Assembly (NCBI GenBank): GCA_946612455.1
Contig: CAMOER010000032.1
Coordinates: 1 to 29,709 of the forward strand
Origin: UBA3305 sp002373555
Lineage (GTDB): Bacteria > Bacillota > Clostridia > Lachnospirales > Lachnospiraceae
Length of the DNA stretch: 29,709 nucleotides
Reading direction: 5' to 3'
This document shows positions 7,203-16,600 of the stretch, piece after piece. Each line of letters begins with the position of its first letter. The first letter of the stretch is position 1. A program made the translations under genes and the position numbers. A model generated the notes under the pieces. It saw only the letters and a program-made list of their open reading frames with translations, made no database searches and was not told the DNA's origin.

Positions 7203-8378
7203 ATGAAAGAAACAAGAACTGTAACCGTAGGTACGCTCGGCGCCGGCTATGCAGCCAGGTTGCACGGGAACGGCTACATGAAAGTATCGGGTGTCAATGT
7301 CCGGCTGAAAACGATCTGCGACATTCAGGCGCCGCTTGCAGAGAAGGTGAAGGAGCAGTACGGTTACGAGCAGATCTGCACGGATTATGATGAAATGCTG
7401 GCGGATCCGGAAATCGATGTTGTCGATATCGTCACGCCGCCGTTTAACCATATCGATATGGCGGTCAAGGCGCTGCAGGCCGGTAAGCATGTCATCTGCG
7501 AGAAGCCGCTGACCGGCTATTTCGGAGAAAAAGGAGAGGAGAACGTCGGCTTTACTGCGAAAGCGAAGATGTATAAGGAAGTGCTCACTTCAATGGTCCG
7601 TCTGAAAAAAGTGGTGGAGGAGAGCGGTAAGAAATTCCTGTATGCGGAGAATTTCGTTTATGCGACGCCCGTGCAGAAAGCAGCCGAGATCGTTCGTGCG
7701 AAGAAAAGCAAGATCCTCTTCATGAAAGGCGAGGAAAGCCTGAAGGGCTCCAGTTCTCCGCTGGCCGGCAAATGGAACGGCACCGGCGGCGGCACGCTGA
7801 TCCGCACAGGCACCCATCCGCTTTCCGGCATGCTCTGGCTGAAACAGCAGGAGGCTGACGCGAGAGGCGAGAAGATCACGGTGCAGAGCGTATTTGCGGA
7901 CTGCGGAAAGACCACGGAATGCCTGACCGAGTACGAACACAGACACATTGCCGCCAGGCCGGAAGATGTCGAGGACTTCGGCGTGATCGTGATCACATTC
8001 TCGGACGGCTCCAAGTGCATGACCATCGCTTCCGATACCGTGCTTGGCGGAACGAAGAATTATATTGAAGTCTATTGCAACGACAATGCGCTGATGTGCA
8101 ACATCACGCCCACCGATATCCTGAACACCTATTTCCTGGATGAAGAAGGCATGGACGATGTCTATATTTCCGAGATGCTTCCTGCAAAGCTCGGCTGGAA
8201 CAAGGCTTTTGTATCGGATGAGATCATCCGCGGCTATATGGGAGAGCTGCAGGATTTCATGGAGACGATCGCCTATGACAGAGTGCCGTCCTCGGATTTC
8301 GATCTGGCTTATGAATCCATGAAGGTGATGTACGCGGCGTATCAGTCGGCGGAAGAAGGCAGACGGATCGACTTCTGA
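7203..8378 (+). CDS. Gfo/Idh/MocA family NAD(P)-dependent oxidoreductase
   Basis: 391 residues. The N-terminal Rossmann domain starts with VTVGTLGAGYAARLHGNGY and contains DIVTPPFNHIDMAVKALQAGKHV followed by the CEKPL motif (E100-K101-P102), which holds the catalytic lysine. The C-terminal substrate domain shows GTGGGTLIRTGTHPLSGML and a late GGTKNYIEVYC strand. Members oxidise or reduce sugars, inositols and related compounds using NAD(P). I chose the ATG at 7203, 12 bases or so after a clear CAGGAGG. It has its own promoter shared with a divergent LysR regulator and ends in a strong terminator, so it forms a single-gene transcript. No sugar transporter or kinase lies nearby to suggest a substrate. 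Confidence 0.92.
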   Translation: MKETRTVTVGTLGAGYAARLHGNGYMKVSGVNVRLKTICDIQAPLAEKVKEQYGYEQICTDYDEMLADPEIDVVDIVTPPFNHIDMAVKALQAGKHVICEKPLTGYFGEKGEENVGFTAKAKMYKEVLTSMVRLKKVVEESGKKFLYAENFVYATPVQKAAEIVRAKKSKILFMKGEESLKGSSSPLAGKWNGTGGGTLIRTGTHPLSGMLWLKQQEADARGEKITVQSVFADCGKTTECLTEYEHRHIAARPEDVEDFGVIVITFSDGSKCMTIASDTVLGGTKNYIEVYCNDNALMCNITPTDILNTYFLDEEGMDDVYISEMLPAKLGWNKAFVSDEIIRGYMGELQDFMETIAYDRVPSSDFDLAYESMKVMYAAYQSAEEGRRIDF

Positions 8379-8400
8379 GGGAAGTCTGTTTCTGCTGATA

Positions 8401-8447
8401 AAAGTGACCCGGTTATGATACAATGATCATGACCGGGTCGCTTTTTT
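8401..8447 (+). terminator. Rho-independent terminator after the oxidoreductase
   Basis: AAAGTGACCCGGT (8401-8413) pairs with ACCGGGTCGCTTT (8432-8444) around an 18-base loop and is followed by a T-run. It lies 22 bases after the stop codon. Confidence 0.85.
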
Positions 8448-8527
8448 GCACCGAAAAAGCGTTTCCTGTGCAAGGCGGGCATCGCTTTGCGATCCGCGTT
8501 CCGTATGAATAACGAGGAGGAGAAGAC

Positions 8528-9223
8528 ATGATCATCGATGAGATCAGAGAAGAACTGTTTCGGCTGCAGGATGAAAAATACAGAGCATTTCAGATAAAGC
8601 TGATGCCGACCGTTGATCCGGGCAGCGTCATTGGCGTCCGTACGCCGGCACTGCGAAAGCAGGCAAAGCAGCTGATCCGAAGGGAAGACGCGGAAACATT
8701 CCTGCGGGATCTTCCGCACCGGTATTTCGACGAAAATCAGCTTCATGCATTTATGATCTCGGAGATTAAAGATTATGAACCGTGTCTTGCTGAAGTGCAG
8801 CGCTTCCTGCCTTTTGTGGACAACTGGGCAACCTGCGATCAGATGTCTCCGAAGGTCTTCCGGAAACACAGGCAGGAGCTGATTTCGGAGATCCGGAAAT
8901 GGATCCGCTCGGAGCATACCTATACGGTCCGGTTCGGTATCGGCATGCTGATGCAGCATTATCTGGAGGAAACGTTTGATCCGGCATATCCGGCGCTGGC
9001 CGCGGGGGTCCGGTCGGATGAATATTACATTCATATGATGATCGCCTGGTATTTTGCGACTGCGCTGGCGAAACAATATGAATCCGTGCTGCCTTATATT
9101 GAAGAACACCGGCTGGATACGTGGGTCCATAACAAGACGATCCAGAAAGCCGTTGAGAGCTACCGGATCCCGGATGACCGGAAAGCGTATCTGAAGGAAT
9201 TGAAAATCCGCGCGGGCCGATGA
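8528..9223 (+). CDS. AlkD-like DNA alkylation repair protein
   Basis: 231 residues of HEAT-like helical repeats, the usual AlkD length. It should excise alkylated bases (3-methyladenine, 7-methylguanine) from DNA. The family's active-site segment is present as FVDNWATCDQM, with W100 and D104 spaced as the catalytic Trp and Asp of Bacillus cereus AlkD. Later segments VRFGIGMLM, MMIAWYFATALAKQ and HNKTIQKAVESYRI also fit. GAGGAGGAG (8514-8522) precedes the ATG. It is flanked by terminators on both sides, so it is probably transcribed alone. The downstream terminator begins inside the last codons. Confidence 0.9.
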   Translation: MIIDEIREELFRLQDEKYRAFQIKLMPTVDPGSVIGVRTPALRKQAKQLIRREDAETFLRDLPHRYFDENQLHAFMISEIKDYEPCLAEVQRFLPFVDNWATCDQMSPKVFRKHRQELISEIRKWIRSEHTYTVRFGIGMLMQHYLEETFDPAYPALAAGVRSDEYYIHMMIAWYFATALAKQYESVLPYIEEHRLDTWVHNKTIQKAVESYRIPDDRKAYLKELKIRAGR

Positions 9224-9241
9224 GCAGTCCGCGCGGATTTT
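9203..9241. terminator. Terminator hairpin spanning the AlkD stop codon
   Basis: AAAATCCGCGCGG (9203-9215) is perfectly complementary to CCGCGCGGATTTT (9229-9241). The stop TGA at 9221-9223 lies in the loop. The A/T ends allow termination in both directions, toward the convergent aldehyde dehydrogenase as well. Confidence 0.75.
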
Positions 9242-9279
9242 CGGTTTCTGATGGACATTTTCTGACCGATGTGTCAGTT

Positions 9280-10716
9280 TTACTCCTCATTCATTCCTTC
9301 GGTAAAGAATTCTCCGAACAGTTCTTCTTCGGTCGGCATGTCCGCCGGGATTTTCCTGGCCACCCAGGTCGTATTCATGTAATGCTTCAGCGTCGTATTC
9401 TCGGAAACGATGTTGCCGCTCCAGGTGCCGCAGCCCATGGAGTTTGTGGGCGGCATGCCATTGGTGACGGAGCCGGAATTGGAGAGATTGCCGGGCTGGC
9501 GCACCATGATCCGGGAGACCGGCGCCGCCATGGCCAGACGGTGGATGTGTTCGTCGTTCCAGGAATAGATTCCGCAGGAATGACCTTTCCCGCCGACTTC
9601 AAATACGGCACGCATCATATCCAGTGCGTTTTCAAATTCCCCTTCATATTTGAACAGCGTGAGCAGTGTCGTGAGTTTCTCGCTGCTGAAGAAATGCTCC
9701 TTCCCGATCCCTTCGATGCCGCCGCCGGTGACGGCGATGAATTTCCGGTCTGCGGGAATTTCAAAACCGGCCAGTTCTGCCAGCCGCTGCGGCGGGACGG
9801 CGACGGTATCGGGCAGACGGTGCCCGTCCGCATCCCAGAGAACGGCTTTCAGCTTTTCCGCCTCTTCCGCATTGGCCAGATAGGCGCCTTCCTTGACCAG
9901 CGCGCTGACGATCCCGTCGTACACGGATTCGTGGATCAGCAGGTTGCCGTCGCAGGAACAGCCGGATCCGAAGTCGGCACATTTCGACATGCGGGTGTTG
10001 CGGGCGGCTTCGGCAAGACGCTCAGGGGTATCGGCGGTGTCGTCAATGATCACGGTCGCATTTCCGGCGCCGGAACCGTAGGCGGGCGTGCCGGAAGAAT
10101 AGGCGGCTTTGACCATCGAGCGGCCGCCGGTCGCGATCACGAGATCGCAGCGCTTCATGAGCTCGTGGGTCAGTGCGATGGAAGGCTCTTTGATGCACTG
10201 CACGATATCCGCCGGCGCGCCTTCCCGGACCAGCGTCTGACGGATGATCTCCATGCACTTGTTCGTTGTGTTCTTGGCGCGCGGATGCGGAGAACAGATG
10301 ATCACGTCACGGGCTTTGATCGAGTAGATCGCCTGGCCGGTCGGCGTGATGCAGGGATTCGTTGTGGGCACCAGCGAGCAGATGATGCCCGCCGGCTTGG
10401 CATATTTGACGATGCCTTTTTCCGGCAGTTCTTCAATGATCCCCACGCTTTTCTGCCGCAGGCAGTCACGGAGGATCAGCTTGATCTTGTTCCGTTTGTT
10501 GCGCTTGGTCACTTTGTCGCCGAGCCTGGATTCGTCGACAGCGGAATCGCACAGCGGGCCCCAGACTTTCAGCGGATACACTGCTGCGGCGACGGCCTGG
10601 CAGAGCCGGTCGACTCTTTCCTGGTCATATCCTTCGATGATCTTCAGTGCGGCGCGGGCACGTTCGATCATTTCATCCAGCATTTGAATCTGTTCAGGTG
10701 TGATCTCTTTTGCCAT
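9280..10716 (-). CDS. CoA-acylating aldehyde dehydrogenase (SauS/EutE/AdhE-N type)
   Basis: 478 residues. It converts an aldehyde, CoA and NAD(P) to an acyl-CoA. The acylating subfamily is shown by KPAGIICSLVPTTNPCITP (about 107-125), GGRSMVKAAYSSGTPAYGSG (about 197-216), a catalytic-cysteine region CADFGSGCSCDGN (C253 or C255), and the C-terminal GCGTWSGNIVSENTTLKHYM, which resembles AdhE and sulfoacetaldehyde dehydrogenase (SauS). SauS is the closest in memory, but no sulfonate genes lie nearby and there is no alcohol dehydrogenase domain, so the substrate stays open. GGGGGAAG precedes the ATG. It is alone on its strand, with its own promoter. Confidence 0.85.
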   Translation of the reverse strand: MAKEITPEQIQMLDEMIERARAALKIIEGYDQERVDRLCQAVAAAVYPLKVWGPLCDSAVDESRLGDKVTKRNKRNKIKLILRDCLRQKSVGIIEELPEKGIVKYAKPAGIICSLVPTTNPCITPTGQAIYSIKARDVIICSPHPRAKNTTNKCMEIIRQTLVREGAPADIVQCIKEPSIALTHELMKRCDLVIATGGRSMVKAAYSSGTPAYGSGAGNATVIIDDTADTPERLAEAARNTRMSKCADFGSGCSCDGNLLIHESVYDGIVSALVKEGAYLANAEEAEKLKAVLWDADGHRLPDTVAVPPQRLAELAGFEIPADRKFIAVTGGGIEGIGKEHFFSSEKLTTLLTLFKYEGEFENALDMMRAVFEVGGKGHSCGIYSWNDEHIHRLAMAAPVSRIMVRQPGNLSNSGSVTNGMPPTNSMGCGTWSGNIVSENTTLKHYMNTTWVARKIPADMPTEEELFGEFFTEGMNEE

Positions 10717-10746
10717 CGTTTCTTCCCCCTGGTCATAGATAGGTTT

Positions 10747-10776
10747 ATTATACCTGAAGATTGGCGGTTGTCACAA
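10747..10776 (-). promoter_or_regulatory. Promoter of the acylating aldehyde dehydrogenase
   Basis: On the minus strand TTGTGA (10776-10771) and a perfect TATAAT (10752-10747) are spaced by 18 bases, about 30 bases before the start codon. Confidence 0.6.
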
Positions 10777-10846
10777 GCCTTTATCTTCAGATCCTCCGGG
10801 AGCTGGCGGGAGATTACGGACGAAAAGAGGTATCAAAACAATTTCT

Positions 10847-12430
10847 TCACAGCAGCGGGGAGATCAATCTCAGAAGCAGCTGCAGAATGCGGAGATAGGC
10901 TTCGCGTCCCGTCGTATATTTCTCCGTCACCTCTGTGCTCTCCGCCATGATCCTCTCAAAATCCTCCCGCGTCTTCCGGACCGCCCGGCAGTTCATGTAC
11001 AGGCAGGCGTTTTCAAAATGATGGTATAGGCTGCGGTAATCCAGATTCATGGTCCCGCAGACAGCCGCCTTATCATCCGTTACACACATCTTGCAGTGGC
11101 AGAATCCGGGCGTCCACTCGTAGATCCGCACGCCGTGCCTGGCCAGCGAATTGTAGTAGCTTCTGGTGCAGGCGTAAACGATCTTCTTGTCCGGGATGCC
11201 GGGGGTGATCACACGCACATCCACGCCGCGTCTGGCCGCCAGCGTCAGCGCGCTGATCGTCTCATCCGTCAGGATCAGATAAGGAGTGATGTACCAGCAG
11301 TAGTTTACGGCTTTGTCCGCAAGACTCATATACACGTCTTCTCCCACATAGACATCATCCAGCGGGCTGTCCGCGTAGGGCTGAACCAGGGCGCCCGCCT
11401 CTTTCTTCGCATATTCGAATTCCGGAAGATACTGTTCAAAATGAATGTCATCCTGATCGCCCTCTTTGACTGCATTCCAGTTCTCAAGAAATGTCACGGT
11501 CAGGCTCCGTACGCCCGGACCGGTAATCTTCACGCCGGTATCCTTCCACAATCCGTACGGATGTGTCAGGTTGAAATACTCATTTGCCAGGTTATAGCCG
11601 CCGGTAAAGCCGACACGCCCGTCGATCACGGTGATCTTCCGGTGATCCCGGTTGTTCAGAAAAATGTTCAGTCCGGGTGCGAACGGATTGAACACACGGC
11701 ATTTGATGCCGACGGCTTCCAGGCGGGTGATGAAATCCTTGTTGATGAAACCGATCGACCCCATGTCGTCATAGAATACGCGGACCTCCACGCCGGCGCG
11801 GACGCGTTCTTCCAGGATCTGCTGGATGCCGTGCCAGGATTCGGCGTCTTCGATCGCATGGTATTCCATGAAAATGAAATGCTGCGCTTTTTTCATTTCC
11901 GCTTTCTGCGCTGCGAGACCGGCTGCAGCATCGTCATAATATTCGATGTCGGTATCCGCATAAATGGGATAACCTGCATGCCTGCTTATATAATCCGAGA
12001 TGCCGGCCAGCTGCGGATCGAATTCTTTCATGGCTGCCGCGGCTTCGGAAGCAGATGCTCCATGAGATCCTTCCGTCAGCTTCGGCAGAAGGACATCATC
12101 GATATCCCTGTAACGCTTCCGCATTTTGTGCGGCTTTGTATTGAGCCCGACGATCAGATAGACGCCCAGACCGACGATCGGCGCGGCCATGATGAAAATG
12201 ATCCAGGACATGCGGATGCTGGCGGTCTTGTGCATGCTGTAGATGCCGAGAACGGCGAGCACGGCGATGACACGCGTTGCAATGTTGATCCAGGCAGCGT
12301 AATGGTTGAGCTCGGTGAAGATAAGGATCAGAAAGACGGCCTCCAGAAGGAGAATGAGGACGGAGAAAACCATACGAAGAATGCCGTTCTGAACGGATGC
12401 TTTTTTCTCCAGAGTAGAAGTGCTGTTCAT
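10847..12430 (-). CDS. cls: Cardiolipin synthase (phospholipase D family)
   Basis: 527 residues, a membrane enzyme that condenses phosphatidylglycerol to cardiolipin. Two N-terminal hydrophobic segments (about 20-40 and 50-65) and a third near 75-95 are followed by two HKD catalytic motifs: H263-x-K265-x4-D270 in DHRKITVIDGRVGFTGGYN, and H445-x-K447-x4-D452 in CHCKMCVTDDKAAVCGTMN. The length and order match bacterial Cls. AAGGAGG precedes the ATG. The ATG overlaps the stop of the upstream LysR gene by four bases (ATGA), so the two are translationally coupled, an unusual partner for cls. Confidence 0.93.
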   Translation of the reverse strand: MNSTSTLEKKASVQNGILRMVFSVLILLLEAVFLILIFTELNHYAAWINIATRVIAVLAVLGIYSMHKTASIRMSWIIFIMAAPIVGLGVYLIVGLNTKPHKMRKRYRDIDDVLLPKLTEGSHGASASEAAAAMKEFDPQLAGISDYISRHAGYPIYADTDIEYYDDAAAGLAAQKAEMKKAQHFIFMEYHAIEDAESWHGIQQILEERVRAGVEVRVFYDDMGSIGFINKDFITRLEAVGIKCRVFNPFAPGLNIFLNNRDHRKITVIDGRVGFTGGYNLANEYFNLTHPYGLWKDTGVKITGPGVRSLTVTFLENWNAVKEGDQDDIHFEQYLPEFEYAKKEAGALVQPYADSPLDDVYVGEDVYMSLADKAVNYCWYITPYLILTDETISALTLAARRGVDVRVITPGIPDKKIVYACTRSYYNSLARHGVRIYEWTPGFCHCKMCVTDDKAAVCGTMNLDYRSLYHHFENACLYMNCRAVRKTREDFERIMAESTEVTEKYTTGREAYLRILQLLLRLISPLL

Positions 12431-13413
12431 TTTTCCTCCTTGACAACGGATGATATAGACGGATCGTTTCCTCTGATGGACGGGGCGCCTGCCCTGTCTT
12501 TCAGATCTGTGGAATCAAAAAGATACTGTGCGTGACCGCTTGCCGGGTTTCGCATTTCCTCCAGAAGAGCGGCAGCCTGTCTGGACATGGGGGCGTATTT
12601 CTTCCAGCAGACACGTACATGTTCTGTGGCGGTCGGATACAGCGGGCGAAAGCAGCTTGTGGTGCGTCCGGAAAGATTCAGAATATGTTCCAGTCCCAGC
12701 AGATATCCGATGCCGTCGGTGACCATCAGGGCTCCGTTGAACATCAGACTGTAGGTGGCAGCAATATGGATTTTGCTCTCCGGCAGATTGAGCAGATGGG
12801 AAAGACGCGCCGGTGAATCCAGGTCTCTGGATACGATCAGCGGCTTTCCGGCGATATCCTCTGCCGTGATATGCTCTTTTTCCGCAAGCGGATCATCCTT
12901 CCGCATGACGAATCCCCATCGGTTGGCAAATGGCACCCGGATGGAAGCGTAATCCGGACTGTCAAAAAACGGGAAGAGCAGGCCGAAATCGGCAGTCCCG
13001 TTATCCAGTTCATGCACGACATACCGGGTGTCCCCGCTCGAGATCTTGAGCCGTACGCCCGGGTGCCTGTTCATCAGCCGCCGGGCAGCCTGGGTCAGAA
13101 TATGGAGCCCGCGGGTCTCACCGGCACAGACGAAAATGTCGCCTTCGATGACATCATCGGGAGTACGGATCTCGGAGATCGTTTTTTCAGCCAGACGAAG
13201 CATTTCCTCTGCCCTGCGCTCCAGAAGCAGACCGTCTTCGGTGAGCATGATCCTGCGGCTGCCGCGGATCACGAGCTGTTTGCCCAATTCCTCTTCCAGA
13301 TGTTTCAGACTGCGGGTGAGTGCAGGCTGGGTCAGGTGAAGGGAGGCAGCCGCCTCGGTGAGATTGTTATGGCGGGCAATGGCCAGGAAGTATTCCAGAT
13401 CACGTAATTCCAT
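12427..13413 (-). CDS. LysR family transcriptional regulator coupled to cls
   Basis: 328 residues from the ATG at 13413. The helix-turn-helix is clear: MELRDLEYFLAIARHNNLTEAAASLHLTQPALTRSLKHLE. An effector-binding domain follows from about residue 90. An upstream in-frame start at 13488 would add 25 residues not typical of LysR proteins; GGAGGG sits 9 bases before 13413 and supports the shorter form. Its end overlaps cls, and its start faces the divergent GH3 gene across 236 bases that include a T-N11-A inverted repeat. It may therefore control the GH3 gene, cls, or itself. The effector is unknown. Confidence 0.9.
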   Translation of the reverse strand: MELRDLEYFLAIARHNNLTEAAASLHLTQPALTRSLKHLEEELGKQLVIRGSRRIMLTEDGLLLERRAEEMLRLAEKTISEIRTPDDVIEGDIFVCAGETRGLHILTQAARRLMNRHPGVRLKISSGDTRYVVHELDNGTADFGLLFPFFDSPDYASIRVPFANRWGFVMRKDDPLAEKEHITAEDIAGKPLIVSRDLDSPARLSHLLNLPESKIHIAATYSLMFNGALMVTDGIGYLLGLEHILNLSGRTTSCFRPLYPTATEHVRVCWKKYAPMSRQAAALLEEMRNPASGHAQYLFDSTDLKDRAGAPSIRGNDPSISSVVKEEK

Positions 13414-13530
13414 AAGGAGGGCCCTCCGTATCAGCAGGCAAAGGCAGCAATGATGTCTTGTGGAAGCCCTCAGCATACGGGCATTCATCGTCTGCAGCTT
13501 ATGGTGACAGAAATATTATAAATGGCTAAA

Positions 13531-13549
13531 CCATAAAAAGCAATTATGG
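13531..13549. promoter_or_regulatory. Candidate LysR operator (CCATAA-N7-TTATGG)
   Basis: A perfect 6-bp inverted repeat, CCATAA (13531-13536) and TTATGG (13544-13549), with a 7-base centre contains T-N11-A. An overlapping ATGG (13522-13525) may extend it. It has the same geometry as the element at 7080-7098 and lies in the gap between the LysR and GH3 genes. Confidence 0.45.
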
Positions 13550-13649
13550 ATTCTGATAAAAAATAAGAAATATTCATTCTGCTGCAATGATGATATTCTA
13601 AACATGTAAACTGCAACTGTTACATGCATATGAAAAAGGAGGATACAAT

Positions 13650-16600
13650 ATGCTGCAATGGTTAACCAACATTCTGACGCCGGTATTTGAGGGGATGGGT
13701 GTCAGCGCAGTGGATGTACAGACGTACGTGAACATGCTGTCCGGCTACATCTATGCGATCGTGATCATCCTGCTCGCGGTCATCATCATGATGTTCGTCG
13801 CGCAGAAGGCAAAGAAAGGTACGAGACACGTTGTTCGCTGGACCTCGGTCGTGGCAGGTATTACGGCAATTGCAGTCATTGCCAATATGATCTGCTTCGG
13901 TCCGATGCACGATAATCTGTCGGCCCTGATGAACGGGCTCGGAACCGTTTCCGAGGAGAGTGCGGCGCATTCGGAGGAAGTCATTGAGAAGGTCGGAGAC
14001 GAGGGCATCGTGCTTGCACAGAACGACGGGCTGCTTCCGCTGACCGATACGGACAAGCTGAATGTTTTCGGATGGGCGGCCACAAATCCGATCTACGGCG
14101 GAACCGGATCCGGTTCTTCCAGCAACGAAGGAAATATCGATATCCTGACTTCTCTGAAGAACGCGGGCTTCGAGGTCAATCAGGATATTATTGACATGTA
14201 TACCGAGTACAGCCCTAACCGGGTGCTTGGCGGGAATGTTGTCAGCGTAGGTTTCACGGACTGGTCGCTGCCCGAGGCGCCCGCGGATCATTACACAGAC
14301 GAACTGATCAACGGCACAAAGGCGTTCTCCGATACAGCCGTGATCGTTCTCGCCAGAAGCGGCGGCGAAGGACAGGATCTTCCGAAGGATATGGGCTCTG
14401 TCATTGACGGAACATACAATGATGTCCAGCAGACGCTGGCGAACGGCAATCAGGGCTACAGCTACTATGCTTCGTCCTACACAAACAACGGTGACTATAA
14501 TGATTATGAGAAGGACGAGCTTTATCTGGAGCTTTCGAAGACGGAAAAAGACATGATCGAGATCGTAACGTCCAACTTTGACAATATTGTCCTGGTCGTG
14601 AATGCCAACAACCCCATGGAGCTGGGCTTCGTGGATGAGTATCCGCAGATCCGGTCCGTGCTGCTGGCCCCCGGAACCGGAAGAACAGCCATGAATGCAC
14701 TCGGAAAGATCCTGAAGGGCGATGTCAATCCTTCCGGAAGAACGATTGAGACTTATGTAAGGGATCTTACCGCGACACCGGCATTCAACAACTACGGAAA
14801 CTTTACCTATGACAATGTTGCCGATCTGCAGCAGCAGTACACGGAAGCCGATCCCGGATTCCAGGGCGTTCTTTCCTTTGTAAATTATGTCGAAGGCATC
14901 TATGTCGGATACCGTTTCTACGAAACCGCTTTTGCCGAGGCGGAAGCCGGGAACATGCAGTTCGATTATGATGAAGTAGTTCAGTATCCTTTCGGACACG
15001 GACTCAGCTACACGACCTTTACACAGGAGATCACCGATCTTACGGATAACGGCGACAATGTTTCCGTAACGGTCAATGTTACCAATACGGGAGATGCGGC
15101 CGGCAAGGAAGTCGTCGAGCTTTACTACACACCGCCTTATACCAACGGCGGCATTGAAAAGGCTGCGGTCAATCTGATCGATTTCGCGAAGACACAGGAA
15201 CTTGCGCCCGGCGCATCTGAGGCTGTCACCTTCGAATTCGCAAAAGAAGATCTTGCTTCTTATGATTCTTCAAAGATTAAAACTGCAAACGGCGGCTATA
15301 TTCTGGAGGTGGGAGAGTATGTGATCTCTGCCCGTGCGGATGCGCATACTGTGCTGTCAGAAGCCGGCTTTACCGTAGATACAGATATTGATTACAGTGA
15401 GACCGGACGTGCTTCGGATCTGGATGCTGCCACCAACAGATTTGAAGATTATTCCAATGCGGGTCTTACCTACCTGTCCAGAGCGGACGGATTTGCGAAT
15501 TATGATGTTGCTACGGCCGCGCCGACGGATTTCTCCATGCCGGATGACGTAAGAGAGATCCTGGATGCACATTCTGTAGCGCATTTTGACCCGGCAGCAT
15601 ATGACGATCCGGCAGATGAGATGCCGACGACCGGCGCGGATAACGGCCTGAGCCTGTGGGATATGGTCGGCGCGACGTATGACGACGAGCGCTGGGAAGC
15701 TCTGCTCGATCAGCTGACCGTGGAAGAAATGAGCCAGCTGGTGCAGGTCGGCGGATTCTCCACCGTTGCCATGAAGTCTGTTGACAAAGTGACCACGGCG
15801 GATTCCGATGGTACCGGCGGTCTGAATGACTGGTATGCCGGTGTCTTCGGAACGCCTTATCCGACAGAGACCCTGATCGCACAGACCTGGAACAAAGAGC
15901 TTGCCGCGGAAGTGGGCGGCGCGATCGCGCAGGAATTCGCAGACGCGCACATCTACGGCTGGTACGGTCCTGCAATGAATATGCACCGTACCGCGTTCAA
16001 CGGCAGAAACTTCGAGTACTATTCCGAGGACGGCGTTCTGGCCGGATACATTGCTTCCGCGGAAGTTAATGCTGCCACTTCGAAAGGCGTCTATGCCTAT
16101 ATCAAGCACTTCGTGGTCAATGACCAGGAGATCAACCGATGCACCGCTCAGCAGATCCATCTTACGGAACAGACCCTTCGTGAGATCTACATGAAGCCGT
16201 TTGAGATCTGCGTTAAGAATTTTGATTTTGAAAACGGACCTCTGGCTGTCATGTCCTCCTTCACTCTGATCGGCCCGCATTATACCGGAGCGAACAGCGA
16301 TCTGCTGAACGGTGTGCTTCGCGGCGAGTGGGGCTTCCAGGGCATGGTCCTGACCGACTGGTACGGTTCCTACGGCTATCAGCTGACCATGGACAGCGTA
16401 CTGAACGGAAATGACATGATGCTCGGATTCGGCACGAATGTGCGTACCGCGATCGAGAATCCGGATTCTCCGACGATGGTGAAGGCACTGCGCCAGGCCA
16501 GCAAGAACATCATGTTCACGATCGTACACAGCGGAAATTACACGATCGAGGAGAGACCGACCGGAATGGATACGCTGACAAAGACGATCGTTTCCATCGA

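Noticed and set aside
9220..10950. A 576-codon plus-strand open frame opposite the aldehyde dehydrogenase
   Set aside because: It is antisense to a clearly recognisable enzyme and rich in residues typical of reversed GC-rich codons. It has no domain pattern and no credible start site.
11096..12535. A 479-codon plus-strand open frame opposite cls
   Set aside because: The minus strand encodes both HKD motifs and the membrane helices of Cls; the plus frame shows no family pattern.
13662..14999. Long minus-strand open frame within the GH3 gene (and a similar one at 15357-16886)
   Set aside because: Both are mirror images of the GH3 coding strand without motifs; the plus-strand reading has catalytic motifs throughout.
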